The notes: generated by a model not told the origin, from the sequence alone. A DNA stretch of 64,000 nt from FLUQ01 sp031550605 (GCA_031550605.1 JAVBOK010000086.1:15366-79365); one strand, 5' to 3'; positions 18,901-30,467 are shown, numbered from the stretch's first letter. Numbers and translations are program-made.

Positions 18901-21900
18901 ATGCCCAAACGCGACGACATCCGCAGCATCATGATCCTCGGGTCCGGCCCTATAGTCATCGGCCAGGCCTGCGAATTCGACTATTCCGGCACCCAGGGCT
19001 GCAAGGCCTTGCGCGAGGAAGGGTACCGCATCATTCTGCTCAACTCCAACCCGGCCACGGTGATGACCGATCCGGGTTTCAGCGACCGCACGTACCTTGA
19101 GCCGGTGAACATCCACATGGCCTCGGCCATCATCCGGCAGGAACGGCCCGACGCCCTGCTGCCCACTCTGGGCGGGCAGACGGCGCTCAATCTGGCCATG
19201 GAACTGCACGGCGGCGGCATCCTCGCCGAATGCGGGGTGGAAATGATCGGCGCGCGGCCGCATTCCATCGATCTGGCGGAAAATCGCGACAGTTTCCGTA
19301 CGGCCATGCGGGGCATCGGCCTGGACATGCCCGCCGGCGGACTGGCCCGCACGACGGACGAGGCCGTGGCTCTGGTGAAGGTCACGGGTTTTCCGGCCAT
19401 TGTGCGGCCTTCGTTCACCCTGGGGGGCACCGGCGGCGGCGTGGCCTACAATCTGGAAGAATTCCGCGATGTCGCGCGGGCGGGCATCGCGGCGTCCCCC
19501 ATCGGCCAGATTCTGGTCGAAGAATCCGTGCTGGGCTGGAAGGAACTGGAACTGGAAGTGGTGCGCGATGCGGCGGACAACGCCATCGTTGTCTGCGGCA
19601 TTGAAAACCTGGACCCCATGGGCGTGCACACGGGCGATTCCATCACCGTGGCCCCCATTCAGACTCTGTCGGATGCGGAATACCAGGCCCTGCGCGACGA
19701 CGCCCTGGCCGTGGTGCGCGCGGTGGGCGTGGATACGGGCGGCTGCAACGTGCAGTTCGCCGTGGACCCGTCCAGCGGCAGGCGGGTGATCATCGAAATG
19801 AATCCCAGGGTATCGCGCTCTTCCGCCCTGGCCTCCAAGGCCACGGGCTTTCCCATTGCCAGAGTGGCGGCGAAGCTGGCCGTGGGCTACCGGCTGGATG
19901 AGCTGAAAAACGACATCACCGGAACTTCCGCCTGTTTCGAACCGGCGCTGGATTACTGCGTGGTCAAGGCCCCGCGCTTCACCTTCGAGAAATTTGAAGG
20001 AGCGGATCCCGTGCTGGGGCCCCGGATGCAATCCGTGGGCGAAACCATGGCCCTGGGCGGCAATTTCCGCGAGGCGCTGCAGAAAGCATTGCGCGGTCTG
20101 GAAACGGGCCTGTCCGGGCTGGAGCCGCCGCCGCGGTCCGGCGATATCCCCGTATCCCGCGCCGAGCGCCTTTCCCGCCTGCGGAACAATTTGCACCGGA
20201 CCGGGCCCGAGCGTCTGCCGGAACTGTATGAAGCCCTCGGTCTCGGACTCGGCCTGGACGAGGCCCGCGGCCTTACCGGCATCGACCCCTGGTTTCTGCT
20301 TCAGATTCAAAGCCTGCTGGATACCGAACGCCGCATTCGCTCGGAATTTCTGCCCCTGCTGCTGCGGGAAGGCGACAAGCCCGGTCGGGAGTTGAAAAGC
20401 ATGTGGCGGCATATCAAGGCCCAGGGGTTCAGCGACGCGCGCATCGCGGCCCTGGCGCGGGAAGAACGGCCGGACGGGGATACGGGCGAGGAAACGGTGC
20501 GGGCCCTGCGCCTGGCCGCCGGGGTGCGGCCGGTTTTCCGCAGCGTGGACACCTGCGCCGGGGAATTCGCGGCCCTGACCCCCTATTTTTATTCCACCTT
20601 CGACGCCTCCGGCGAAGATCCGGCCCACATCCGGGCGGTGCGGACCGGGCGGGAAGGGGGCCGGACCATCATGATTCTGGGCGGCGGCCCCAACCGCATC
20701 GGACAGGGCATCGAATTTGACTACTGCTGCGTGCAGGCCGCCTTTCATCTGCGGGACATGGGCATCCGCACGATCATGGTCAATTCCAACCCCGAAACCG
20801 TATCCACGGATTTCGACACCGCGGACAGGCTGTATTTCGAACCCCTGACGGCGGAGGACATCCTGGCCGTATGCGAGACGGAACAGCCGGACGGGGTGCT
20901 GGTCCAGTTCGGCGGCCAGACCCCCCTTAACCTGGCGGGCGCCCTGCAACGGGCCGGGGTGGTTATTGCCGGCACCCAGCCGCGGAACATCGCCCTGGCC
21001 GAAGACCGGGAGGCCTTCGCCGCCCTGGCCGCGGAACTGGGTGTGCCCCAGCCGGCCAGCGGCACGGCCGCCAACGAGGAAGCCGCCTGCCGCATCGCCA
21101 AGGAAATAGGCTATCCGGTCATGGTCCGGCCGTCCTTTGTCCTGGGGGGGCGGGCCATGCGCATCATCCACGACGAGCAGGCCCTGCGGGACTATGTCGG
21201 GGGGAACGAACCCGGCCTGCGCCTGCGCTCCGGATCGCCCATCCTGGTGGACAAGTTTCTGGAAGACGCCGTGGAAGTGGATGTGGACGCCGTGGCGGAC
21301 GGAAAAGACGTGACCATTGCCGCGGTCATGGAGCATATCGAACAGGCGGGCATCCATTCCGGCGATTCGTGCTGCTCCATTCCCACGCACACCTTGGGCG
21401 CGCGGGCTTTGCGCGCCATCCGCGAGTATACCAGAACCCTGGGTCTGGCTCTGGGCACTGTCGGGCTTTTAAACATGCAGTTCGCCGTGCACCGGGGAAA
21501 AGTCCACATTCTGGAAGCCAACCCCAGGGCCTCGCGCACGGTGCCTTTCGTGTCCAAGGCCACGGGGGTTTCGGTGGCGGGCATCGCCGCGCAGGTCATG
21601 GCCGGCCGGACTCTGGCCCAGGTCAAATTCACGGCCGAGCCGGAACTGCGCTACCATGCGGTGAAGGAAGCGGTTTTCCCCTTTGAGCGCTTTCCCGGCG
21701 CCACTGTGGAACTGGGTCCGGAAATGCGATCCACGGGCGAAGTCATGGGCATCGACCGCAGTTTCGGCATGGCCTTTCTGATGGCCCAGGCCGCGGCATA
21801 CACCCGCATTCCTTACGAGGGCGGCGTGATCCTCTCGGTATCCGACCGGGACAAGGCCGCCCTGGTTCCTCTGGCGGCCGGGCTGGAAGAGCTGGGATTT

Positions 21901-22260
21901 GCCTTGTACGCCACGCCCGGCACCGGGCAGATTCTGGCGGAGCGGAGCATACGCACGAAAGAAGTGGCCAAGATCGGGCCGAAACGGCCGCATATTCTGG
22001 ATCTGTTGCGCAACGGCGACATCCGGATGATCGTCAACACCGTCAGCGGGCCGCATTCCGCCCGCGACGCCACGCCCATCCGCTCGGAAGCCATATCCCG
22101 CCGCATCACGCTGCTGACCACGCTGACCGCTTTGGCCGCCGCCGTGGAAGGCCTGAAAGCGCGGCTGACCGACCGGCGCACCGTGGCTCCGCTGCAGGAT
22201 TATTACGCCGGCCTGGTGCAAGGCAAAACGCCGCGCCGGGCACACGGGCCGGAACGCTAG
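18901..22260 (+). CDS. carB: Carbamoyl-phosphate synthase large subunit
   Basis: Makes carbamoyl phosphate from bicarbonate, ammonia and two ATP. The 1119-aa protein has two homologous ATP-grasp halves. The first begins IMILGSGPIVIGQACEFDYSGTQ, and the second IMILGGGPNRIGQGIEFDYCCVQ at about residue 590. A C-terminal allosteric MGS-like domain carries VNTVSGPHSARD. It is slightly longer than typical (about 1075) because of an extended linker around residues 440-560. Its ribosome site GGAGG (18887-18891) can pair with CCTCC at 18872-18876 in the short carA-carB gap, so translation may be moderated by a small hairpin. Confidence 0.97.
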   Translation: MPKRDDIRSIMILGSGPIVIGQACEFDYSGTQGCKALREEGYRIILLNSNPATVMTDPGFSDRTYLEPVNIHMASAIIRQERPDALLPTLGGQTALNLAMELHGGGILAECGVEMIGARPHSIDLAENRDSFRTAMRGIGLDMPAGGLARTTDEAVALVKVTGFPAIVRPSFTLGGTGGGVAYNLEEFRDVARAGIAASPIGQILVEESVLGWKELELEVVRDAADNAIVVCGIENLDPMGVHTGDSITVAPIQTLSDAEYQALRDDALAVVRAVGVDTGGCNVQFAVDPSSGRRVIIEMNPRVSRSSALASKATGFPIARVAAKLAVGYRLDELKNDITGTSACFEPALDYCVVKAPRFTFEKFEGADPVLGPRMQSVGETMALGGNFREALQKALRGLETGLSGLEPPPRSGDIPVSRAERLSRLRNNLHRTGPERLPELYEALGLGLGLDEARGLTGIDPWFLLQIQSLLDTERRIRSEFLPLLLREGDKPGRELKSMWRHIKAQGFSDARIAALAREERPDGDTGEETVRALRLAAGVRPVFRSVDTCAGEFAALTPYFYSTFDASGEDPAHIRAVRTGREGGRTIMILGGGPNRIGQGIEFDYCCVQAAFHLRDMGIRTIMVNSNPETVSTDFDTADRLYFEPLTAEDILAVCETEQPDGVLVQFGGQTPLNLAGALQRAGVVIAGTQPRNIALAEDREAFAALAAELGVPQPASGTAANEEAACRIAKEIGYPVMVRPSFVLGGRAMRIIHDEQALRDYVGGNEPGLRLRSGSPILVDKFLEDAVEVDVDAVADGKDVTIAAVMEHIEQAGIHSGDSCCSIPTHTLGARALRAIREYTRTLGLALGTVGLLNMQFAVHRGKVHILEANPRASRTVPFVSKATGVSVAGIAAQVMAGRTLAQVKFTAEPELRYHAVKEAVFPFERFPGATVELGPEMRSTGEVMGIDRSFGMAFLMAQAAAYTRIPYEGGVILSVSDRDKAALVPLAAGLEELGFALYATPGTGQILAERSIRTKEVAKIGPKRPHILDLLRNGDIRMIVNTVSGPHSARDATPIRSEAISRRITLLTTLTALAAAVEGLKARLTDRRTVAPLQDYYAGLVQGKTPRRAHGPER

Positions 22261-22337
22261 GGAAAAGCGCTTTCGGGATTTTTCGTGCGCCGGTTTCCAA
22301 AAAAGAGAAAACGCGGCCGTTGGCACAGTTTTTTGGG

Positions 22338-22575
22338 GCGACAGGTTGCCATGCGGGCGCAGGCGGCGTTCCCTGCCGCCGGTATGCGCCGGAGTGGGCG
22401 TGCCTTTGCAGACCGCGGCTGGACGGGGTTTGTCATCGATGGGAAAAACACTCTTTTCCCGGATGAGGCCGGACCGGCTTGTCCCGGAGGCACGCGGCGC
22501 TGTGCGCTTGCGGGCGGACGCTCCGCTGCGCCACATCTCCGCCGGGGTATTTCGCCGCGGGAACGCTCCCGGTGC
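22338..22575 (+). repeat. Intergenic repeats downstream of carB (family 2, then copy B of family 1)
   Basis: The 321-bp gap between carB and the convergent kinase gene is non-coding. About 22340-22435 resembles 45003-45095, sharing for example GGGCGTGCCTTTGCA preceded by TGCCGCCGG. About 22441-22575 resembles the element at 7931-8066 and 41694-41842 (CTTTTCCCGGATG, GCGCTTGCGGGCGGAC). Two repeat families therefore sit side by side here. Confidence 0.5.
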
Positions 22576-22581
22576 TGCGCG

Positions 22582-24702
<2,121 letters not shown>

Positions 24703-24876
24703 TCAAGCTCCCTGTCTGCCCGCCGGAGGCGAGGACGAACGCGGTTTTTTCCCCATGCGGAATCTATATAGGAAGACAGCGAGAATTGGAAACCCATTCA
24801 CCCGGCCGGATTTTCCCGCGCAATGCCCAGCCGGAGCCTTCTTCGCGTTTTCTCTATGGGCACCGCCGTGAACCGG

Positions 24877-24909
24877 GCGGCCGGGCCCGGAAATTCCGGA
24901 CCCGGCCGC
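24877..24909 (-). terminator. GC-rich palindrome downstream of cstA
   Basis: GCGGCCGGGCCCGGAA on one side is almost perfectly complementary to TTCCGGACCCGGCCGC on the other, ending about 25 bp after the cstA stop. It lacks a T-run and so is only a probable terminator. Confidence 0.5.
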
Positions 24910-24933
24910 GCATTTCCTGTCCGCGGGAAATTG

Positions 24934-26721
24934 TTACGCCCGCGTCCCTTCCGGCGCGACGTCCTTGCCTTCGCGCACGCGCTGGAAATTCCTGAAGGCC
25001 ATGTACACCACGCCCATGGCCAGGCCCAGGCAGAGCACGTCCATGACCAGCAGGGTCAGCGGGCCGGAAAGGGCGGCGCCGCTCCGAATCTGGGCGACGA
25101 ACTTCTGCAGCAGCAGCAGCAGCGCGGCAATGGTGGTCAGTACCATGAACAGGGCCGGGATGATGGTGAACCAGGCCTGACGGCGGCGCTTGAGCAGCCA
25201 GGAAGAGACCGCCAGCAGGGTCAGGGCGGCCAGCAACTGGTTGGTGGTGGCGAACAGGGGCCAGAGCATGGTGAAGGCGTTGTTCCAGGCCAGCCACAGC
25301 ATCAGCAGCACGGACAGGCCGGAGTTGAACCATGCGGTGCGCATGGCCGCCGGAACGGCGCCCTTGAACAGCACGTTCCAGAGTTCCTCGAACAGGTAAC
25401 GGTTCAGGCGCACGGCCGCGTCAAGAGTGGTCACCACAAAGCCTTCCACCATCAGAATGCCGAACACCGTGCCGTAATGGGTGGGAAGGCCCAGGGTCTT
25501 GTTCAGCATCAGGCCCATGCTCAGCGAAAAGGCCAGGATGGGATTGGACGATCCCATGCCCGGATCGGGCCAGACCAGACGCATGTAATCGGCATGGGAC
25601 AGGGCGGCGCAAACCACCAGCACGGTGCCGGTGGCCAGAACGCCTTCCAGGATCATGGCGTTGTAGCCGATTTTGCGGGCCTGGCTTTCCTTGGCCAGTT
25701 GCTTGGAAGTGGTGCCCGTGGATACCAGGGAATGGAAGCCCGATACCGCGCCGCAGGCCACGGTGATGAACAGGAAGGGCCAGATGAAGCTCAGCTTGGC
25801 GGTGCCGGCTTCCACGGCCAGGGGGGGCATCTGCACGGTGACGCCCTGGAAACCGCCGGCGATTACCACGGCGAAAAGGGCGAAGATGCCCACATACAGG
25901 ATCTGCACGTTGATAAAGTCGCGCGGCTGCAGGATCAGCCACACCGGCAGCCCGGAAGCCAGCATGACGTATGCGGCCAGGATCAGCATCCAGATTTTGG
26001 GGTTGGCCGTCACCGGCATCGTCATGCCCGCCTGGATGGAGCCGAAGGCCACAACGGCGGCAACCACGTACCCCAGGGTGATGTTCATGTTGCGCTTGTA
26101 AATGTAATAGCCCAGGATCGGCGCAAAGGCGGTGATGATGATGACCGAGGTGGAGGCGATGCCGCCGATGACGCCGTGGACCACATCGCCTTTCTGCACG
26201 GTGTGCAGCAGGGTCTGGTCCGCGGGAAGACCCAGCAGCGCCAGAGGCGCGGTGCTGGTCAGGGCCTGCACGGTCATGGACAGAAAGGCGGAGGTGACCA
26301 GCACCAGCAGCAGAATGGCGAAGCAGATGAACAGGAAAAATCCGCTGGTTCCCAGGGTGCTGCGGGTCACTTCGGCGATGGAGCGGCCCCGTTCCCGGAT
26401 GCTGACGAACAGGGACGCGAAATCATGGACCGCGCCGATCAGCACGGAGCCCACCAGGATCCACAGCCAGACCGGCATGTAGCCGAACAGGATGGCCACG
26501 GTGGGCCCGACAATGGGACCCGCCCCGGCAATGGCCGAAAAGTGGTGCCCGAACAGGATGCTGAACTTGGTGGGCACGTAATCTTTGCCGTCGTTATAGG
26601 TTTCAGCCGGCGTGGCCCGCGAGGGGTCTTCTCCCATCCAGCGGGCGACCAGGCGTCCGTAAACGCTGGCCCCGAGGATGAAAATGGCCGTCGATATGAG
26701 AAGCATGATGAGAATGTTCAT
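24934..26721 (-). CDS. cstA: Carbon starvation protein CstA (peptide/pyruvate transporter family)
   Basis: Polytopic inner-membrane transporter of 595 aa. CstA proteins are linked to uptake of peptides or pyruvate under carbon limitation. I start at MNILIMLL because GGGAAGAG precedes it and the product opens with a membrane span. The family stretch FGHHFSAIAGAGPIVGP is at about 45-62, followed by about fifteen further spans. Its length is below E. coli CstA (701 aa) and close to the shorter form common in anaerobes. It is a single gene between the kinase and the molybdate regulator. The substrate is not evident from sequence. Confidence 0.92.
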   Translation of the reverse strand: MNILIMLLISTAIFILGASVYGRLVARWMGEDPSRATPAETYNDGKDYVPTKFSILFGHHFSAIAGAGPIVGPTVAILFGYMPVWLWILVGSVLIGAVHDFASLFVSIRERGRSIAEVTRSTLGTSGFFLFICFAILLLVLVTSAFLSMTVQALTSTAPLALLGLPADQTLLHTVQKGDVVHGVIGGIASTSVIIITAFAPILGYYIYKRNMNITLGYVVAAVVAFGSIQAGMTMPVTANPKIWMLILAAYVMLASGLPVWLILQPRDFINVQILYVGIFALFAVVIAGGFQGVTVQMPPLAVEAGTAKLSFIWPFLFITVACGAVSGFHSLVSTGTTSKQLAKESQARKIGYNAMILEGVLATGTVLVVCAALSHADYMRLVWPDPGMGSSNPILAFSLSMGLMLNKTLGLPTHYGTVFGILMVEGFVVTTLDAAVRLNRYLFEELWNVLFKGAVPAAMRTAWFNSGLSVLLMLWLAWNNAFTMLWPLFATTNQLLAALTLLAVSSWLLKRRRQAWFTIIPALFMVLTTIAALLLLLQKFVAQIRSGAALSGPLTLLVMDVLCLGLAMGVVYMAFRNFQRVREGKDVAPEGTRA

Positions 26722-26853
26722 ACTCTTCCCTCGTCCTGCAACAGGGTTGCGCATCGTGCATTGACATACGCCTGGCAAATATAAATACGCCCGGTGCCCG
26801 ACAAGCGCAATAATGGAAAAGGATTTCAGCGGGCTTGCGGATACGTCGCGCCG

Positions 26854-27813
26854 CTACCCCGTGCGGGCGATTTCCGCGCCGGTGACGGCGCTGTCGTGGC
26901 CGGGCAGGGCGGCTATCTCCCGGCGCAGCGCTGCGGACTGGAGCAAATCGAGCAGGGCCGCGACCGGAGGCGTTGCCTCCAGATGCGCCGGCACCACGAG
27001 GTCGCAACGGACGGCGGCCAGCGGCACGAAGAAAAGTCCGAAGGCCTCGGCCACGGAGCGCAGTCCCAGGGCCGCGTCGGCCTTGCCTTTGGCCACCAGG
27101 CGCGCGCCTTCGCCGTGGGAGCGGACAATCGCGCCGTGCTCGCCCAGAACGGAGGCGGGCACGCCGGCCTTGCGCAACTGCGCGTCCAGCAGGGCGCGCA
27201 AGGCCGCACCCGGTTCCCTTGTGGCGAACCGCGCGCCGCAACGGGCGATGTCTGACGCCGAGCGGATGGCCAGGGGGTTTCCCGCGGCGACCATCAGCCC
27301 TTCCTCCATAAGCGAAAAGCCGAGGACGCGGCAGGGAAGGCCGGGCAGGAATTCGCGCACGGCCGCCACGTTGGCCCGTTCTTCCTCGTCGTCATGAAAA
27401 TGCGTGGTCGCCGCGTGCGCCCCGCCCAAGGCCAGAGCGCCCAGCGCCCGCCGGCTGGAAGCGAACAGGTGCCGGAATACGGTCCGGGGCAGAACACGAA
27501 GGAGATGCGCGCCGAGCAGTTCCAGAGCCGGGTCGCAGCCCATGACCAGCAGCCCGGATTCCCCGGGGCCGCTCCTGCCGGATGGAACGGGAACGGGAGA
27601 GACGGACGGCGCAAACAGATCTTCCACGCTGCAGCCGAACAAGCGGGCCAGGCTCAGGGCCACGCCCGTGTTGGGCAGGTACCGGCCGGATTCCATGTCG
27701 TACACGGCCTGGCGGCGGACCCGGATTTTTTGGGCCAGTTCGTCCTGGGACCAGCCGTTGCGCAGGCGGTAGGCCTTGACGGCGCAACGGGCATCGGGAA
27801 CGCGTCGGGGCAT
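26854..27813 (-). CDS. XRE-type HTH regulator with periplasmic-binding-protein-like domain (likely molybdate-responsive)
   Basis: Predicted repressor of 319 aa. Residues about 5-65 form an XRE/Cro helix-turn-helix (LRNGWSQDELAQKIRVRRQA, then VYDMESGRYLPN). The remaining 230 residues resemble the cytoplasmic PBP-like domain (PF12727 type) that binds small anions such as molybdate. The ATG at 27813 has GCAGGAG upstream; a longer start lacks a ribosome site. The gene is divergent from modABC, with an 18-bp perfect palindrome between them. It is therefore the best candidate for local control of molybdate uptake in place of ModE. The ligand assignment is by context. Confidence 0.82.
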   Translation of the reverse strand: MPRRVPDARCAVKAYRLRNGWSQDELAQKIRVRRQAVYDMESGRYLPNTGVALSLARLFGCSVEDLFAPSVSPVPVPSGRSGPGESGLLVMGCDPALELLGAHLLRVLPRTVFRHLFASSRRALGALALGGAHAATTHFHDDEEERANVAAVREFLPGLPCRVLGFSLMEEGLMVAAGNPLAIRSASDIARCGARFATREPGAALRALLDAQLRKAGVPASVLGEHGAIVRSHGEGARLVAKGKADAALGLRSVAEAFGLFFVPLAAVRCDLVVPAHLEATPPVAALLDLLQSAALRREIAALPGHDSAVTGAEIARTG

Positions 27814-27875
27814 GGGGGCTCCTGCGGGGGGGGGCATGGCCCGGGAATGCTCCGACTCCAGGTGCGCCTATCCCC

Positions 27876-27904
27876 TTGACTTCACTTTTTAGCACGGGCA
27901 TGAT
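27876..27904 (+). promoter_or_regulatory. Putative promoter of modABC
   Basis: TTGACT (27876-27881) and CATGAT (27899-27904) are 17 bp apart. The predicted start point near 27911 lies just before the palindromic operator. The -35 is good and the -10 is moderate. Confidence 0.5.
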
Positions 27905-27914
27905 CCGGAATCAA

Positions 27915-27932
27915 TGACGTGTTAACACGTCA
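27915..27932. promoter_or_regulatory. Perfect 18-bp palindrome, probable operator of the mod locus
   Basis: TGACGTGTTAACACGTCA reads the same on both strands. It lies in the divergent region between the XRE/PBP regulator and modA, about 11 bp after the predicted -10 element and 28 bp before the modA ATG. That position suits repression. The binding protein is inferred to be the neighbouring regulator. Confidence 0.65.
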
Positions 27933-27960
27933 AAAATTCATCTTCAACCCGGAGTTGCCT

Positions 27961-28758
27961 ATGGGGTCTGCACGGTGGGCGCGGGTATGCGCGGGTATTG
28001 TGCTGGCCGGATTCTGGATTCTGGGAGGGGTTCTTCCGCAAACGGCGGGCGCGGCGCAGCCGGAGATAACGGTGTTCGCCGCCGCCTCCACCACCAACGC
28101 CGTCAACAAGATCGGGGCGTTGTACGCGGCCAGGGGCCTGGGCGGCATCAAGGCATCTTTCGCCTCGTCCTCCACTCTGGCCAAGCAGATTGAGCAGGGC
28201 GCGCCGGCGGACGTGTTTTTGTCCGCCAACGTCGAGTGGGCCGACTATCTTGAGAAGAAGAACCTGCTGGACGCGGGCAGCCGGGTAAACCTGCTGCGCA
28301 ACCGCATTGTGCTGATCGTGCCCGGGGCCAGCCCGGCAAAGGCCGTTGATCTGAAACCCGGCGTGTCCCTGTTGCCGCTTCTGGGCAAGGACGGCCGTCT
28401 GGCCGTGGGCGACCCGCAGCATGTGCCCGTGGGCATGTACGCTAAAAAGGCCCTGGAAAGCCTCGGGGCCTGGGATGCGGTGCAAAACCGCCTGGCCCCC
28501 TCGAAGGACGTGCGCGCGGGCATGGCCCTGGTGGAACGGGGCGAAGCGCCCCTGGGTCTGGTCTATGCAAGCGACGCGGCTGTTTCCGGCGGCGTGCGCG
28601 TCATCGGCGTCTTTCCGGCGGGCAGCCATCCGGAAGTCGTCTATCCCGTCGCGGCCGTCGCCGGAAAACGGACGGCGGCGGCCAGGGCCTTCATTGCGTT
28701 CCTCGGCTCGCCCGAGGCAAAAGCCATTTTTAAAAAGTACGGGTTTGAAGGGCTGTGA
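27961..28758 (+). CDS. modA: Molybdate ABC transporter substrate-binding protein
   Basis: Periplasmic binding protein of 265 aa that delivers molybdate (or tungstate) to ModBC. The ATG at 27961 has CCCGGAG upstream and yields a signal peptide (MGSARWARVCAGIVLAGFWI) ending near AGA-AQPE. A GTG at 27919 would place the operator palindrome inside the coding region and is less likely. The family motif VFAAASTTNAVNKIG and the oxyanion-site segment FASSSTLAKQIEQGAPADVFL are present. Its stop overlaps the modB start by four bases (GTGA). Confidence 0.95.
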   Translation: MGSARWARVCAGIVLAGFWILGGVLPQTAGAAQPEITVFAAASTTNAVNKIGALYAARGLGGIKASFASSSTLAKQIEQGAPADVFLSANVEWADYLEKKNLLDAGSRVNLLRNRIVLIVPGASPAKAVDLKPGVSLLPLLGKDGRLAVGDPQHVPVGMYAKKALESLGAWDAVQNRLAPSKDVRAGMALVERGEAPLGLVYASDAAVSGGVRVIGVFPAGSHPEVVYPVAAVAGKRTAAARAFIAFLGSPEAKAIFKKYGFEGL

Positions 28759-29456
28759 CGGATTTTTTTCAACTCACTCCGGCTGAACGCGACGCCTTGC
28801 TGCTGAGCCTGCGCGTGGCGTTCTGGGCCGTGGCGTTGAGCCTGCCGCCGGGCGTTCTGACGGCCTGGATCCTGTCCCGGCTGCATTTTCCCGGCAAACG
28901 CCTGCTGGACGGCCTGGTCCACCTGCCCCTGGTCCTGCCGCCGGTGGTCATCGGCTATCTGCTGTTGCTCGCCCTTGGCCGCAACGGGGGTATCGGATCT
29001 TTTCTGTACGCCCGGTTGGGCATTACCCTGGCCTTTCAGTGGAAAGGCGCCGTACTGGCTTCCGCGGTCATGGCTTTCCCGTTGCTGGTGCGGGCCATCC
29101 GCCTGTCCCTGGACGCCGCGGACCGGGGAATCGAAGCCGCGGCCCGTACCCTGGGGGCCGGGCCGTGGCGGGTCTTTTTCACCGTGACCCTGCCCCTGGC
29201 CCTGCCCGGCGTGATTAGCGGCGCCGTGCTGGCTTTTGCCCGCAGCCTGGGGGAATTCGGGGCCACGATCATGTTTGTGTCCAATATTCCGGGCGAAACG
29301 CAGACTCTGCCCCTGGCCCTGTACACCCTGACCCAGGTGCCCGACGGAGAGGCAGGGGCCATGCGCTTGTGCATCCTGGCGGTGCTTGTGGCCATGGGAG
29401 CATTGTTTTGTTCCGAACTGCTGGCCCGCAAATACGCGGCCGCGCTGGAGCGTTGA
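28755..29456 (+). CDS. modB: Molybdate ABC transporter permease
   Basis: Inner-membrane permease of 233 aa with about five membrane spans and the ABC-permease EAA loop (EAAARTLGAGPWRVFFTVTL), which docks to ModC. Translation starts at GTG within the modA stop, so the two are coupled. The membrane segment LVLPPVVIGYLLL is typical of ModB/CysT proteins. modC follows after 3 bp. Confidence 0.95.
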   Translation: MTDFFQLTPAERDALLLSLRVAFWAVALSLPPGVLTAWILSRLHFPGKRLLDGLVHLPLVLPPVVIGYLLLLALGRNGGIGSFLYARLGITLAFQWKGAVLASAVMAFPLLVRAIRLSLDAADRGIEAAARTLGAGPWRVFFTVTLPLALPGVISGAVLAFARSLGEFGATIMFVSNIPGETQTLPLALYTLTQVPDGEAGAMRLCILAVLVAMGALFCSELLARKYAAALER

Positions 29457-29459
29457 ACC

Positions 29460-30101
29460 ATGCGGGTCAGGCTGCGCCGCCGCCAGGGGCATTTCGACCT
29501 GGATTTGCGCTTTGAGGGCGCGCCTTGCGGCGTCACCGCCCTGTGCGGGCCGTCGGGCGCGGGGAAAACCTCGGTCATCGCCATGATCGCCGGGCTGATC
29601 CGGCCCGATGCCGGTTCCATTGTCATTGGCGGCCGCTGCCTGTTCGATTCGGAACTGGGCGTCAATCTGCCCCCGGAAAAACGGCGCGTCGGGTGCGTGT
29701 TTCAGGACGGCCGGCTGTTCCCGCATCTTTCCGTGCGCTCTAACCTGTGCTACGGCATGAACCTGATCCCCGCGGCGCGGCGGCGCGTTTCTCTGGATCA
29801 GGCCGTGGACCTGCTGGGCATGGGGCATCTGCTGGAGCGGCGGCCCAAAAATCTTTCGGGCGGCGAAAAGCAGCGCGTGGCCATCGGCCGGGCTCTGCTG
29901 GCTTCGCCTTCCCTTCTGCTGATGGACGAGCCGTTGGCCTCGCTGGACGAGGAGCGCAAAGCGGAATTGCTGCCCTTCATCAAACGGATCAACCGGGAAT
30001 TTTTGGTGCCCGTCCTGTACGTCAGCCACGCCATGGACGAGGTGCGCGCCCTGGCCGATACCGTGATCCGGCTGCGCGACGGCCGGGTGGCGGAAGAATA
30101 G
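29460..30101 (+). CDS. modC: Molybdate ABC transporter ATPase, short form
   Basis: ATPase that powers ModAB. The 213-aa protein has Walker A GPSGAGKTS (about 31-39), the signature LSGGEKQRVAIGR, Walker B LLLMDEPLASLD and the switch histidine in YVSHAMDEV. It ends right after the nucleotide-binding domain and lacks the C-terminal TOBE (molybdate-sensing) domain of full-length ModC of about 350 aa. Feedback by molybdate on the transporter itself would then be absent or carried by other means, which fits a separate PBP-type regulator next door. Confidence 0.93.
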   Translation: MRVRLRRRQGHFDLDLRFEGAPCGVTALCGPSGAGKTSVIAMIAGLIRPDAGSIVIGGRCLFDSELGVNLPPEKRRVGCVFQDGRLFPHLSVRSNLCYGMNLIPAARRRVSLDQAVDLLGMGHLLERRPKNLSGGEKQRVAIGRALLASPSLLLMDEPLASLDEERKAELLPFIKRINREFLVPVLYVSHAMDEVRALADTVIRLRDGRVAEE

Positions 30102-30173
30102 CGGGCGCGGCGGAAGTCGGAAATGCGGCGGAAGGCGCCTGCCGCCGGGCATATTTTTTTCAGAGAGGCGATC

Positions 30174-30398
30174 ATGACGGTCATCATCGGCGGCACGTAC
30201 AGGCACTACAAGGGCAACGACTACAAGGTGCTGGGCATTGCCAGGCATTCCGAAACGGAAGAACAGCTGGTCGTGTACCAGAAAATGTATGGCGATTTTT
30301 CCTGGTGGGCGCGGCCCCTGGCCATGTTCACGGAAGAAGTCGGGGAAGCTGGCGCGCGCGGACCCCGTTTCACGTATGTCGGTGGCGGAAAGGCCTGA
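30174..30398 (+). CDS. DUF1653 domain protein
   Basis: Small cytoplasmic protein of 74 aa matching the DUF1653 family by its pattern GTYRHYKGNDYKVLGIARHS, then LVVYQKMYGD and the C-terminal WWARPLAMFTE. The ATG at 30174 has GAGAGGCG upstream. It lies 72 bp after modC in the same direction and converges on napH. The molecular function of the family is unknown. Confidence 0.85.
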   Translation: MTVIIGGTYRHYKGNDYKVLGIARHSETEEQLVVYQKMYGDFSWWARPLAMFTEEVGEAGARGPRFTYVGGGKA

Positions 30399-30467
30399 TT
30401 CGGAAAATTACCGGGACGGAGGATACGCGGCCGCGCCCGTTTTCCGGACGGCGTTGCAAAAAAGGCG

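Noticed and set aside
17752..21390. Long open frame antisense to carA-carB
   Set aside because: carA and carB are certain, and the antisense product is low-complexity with no recognisable domain.
27919..27960. Upstream GTG start for modA
   Set aside because: It lacks a ribosome site, adds residues before a good signal peptide, and would put the operator palindrome inside the gene.
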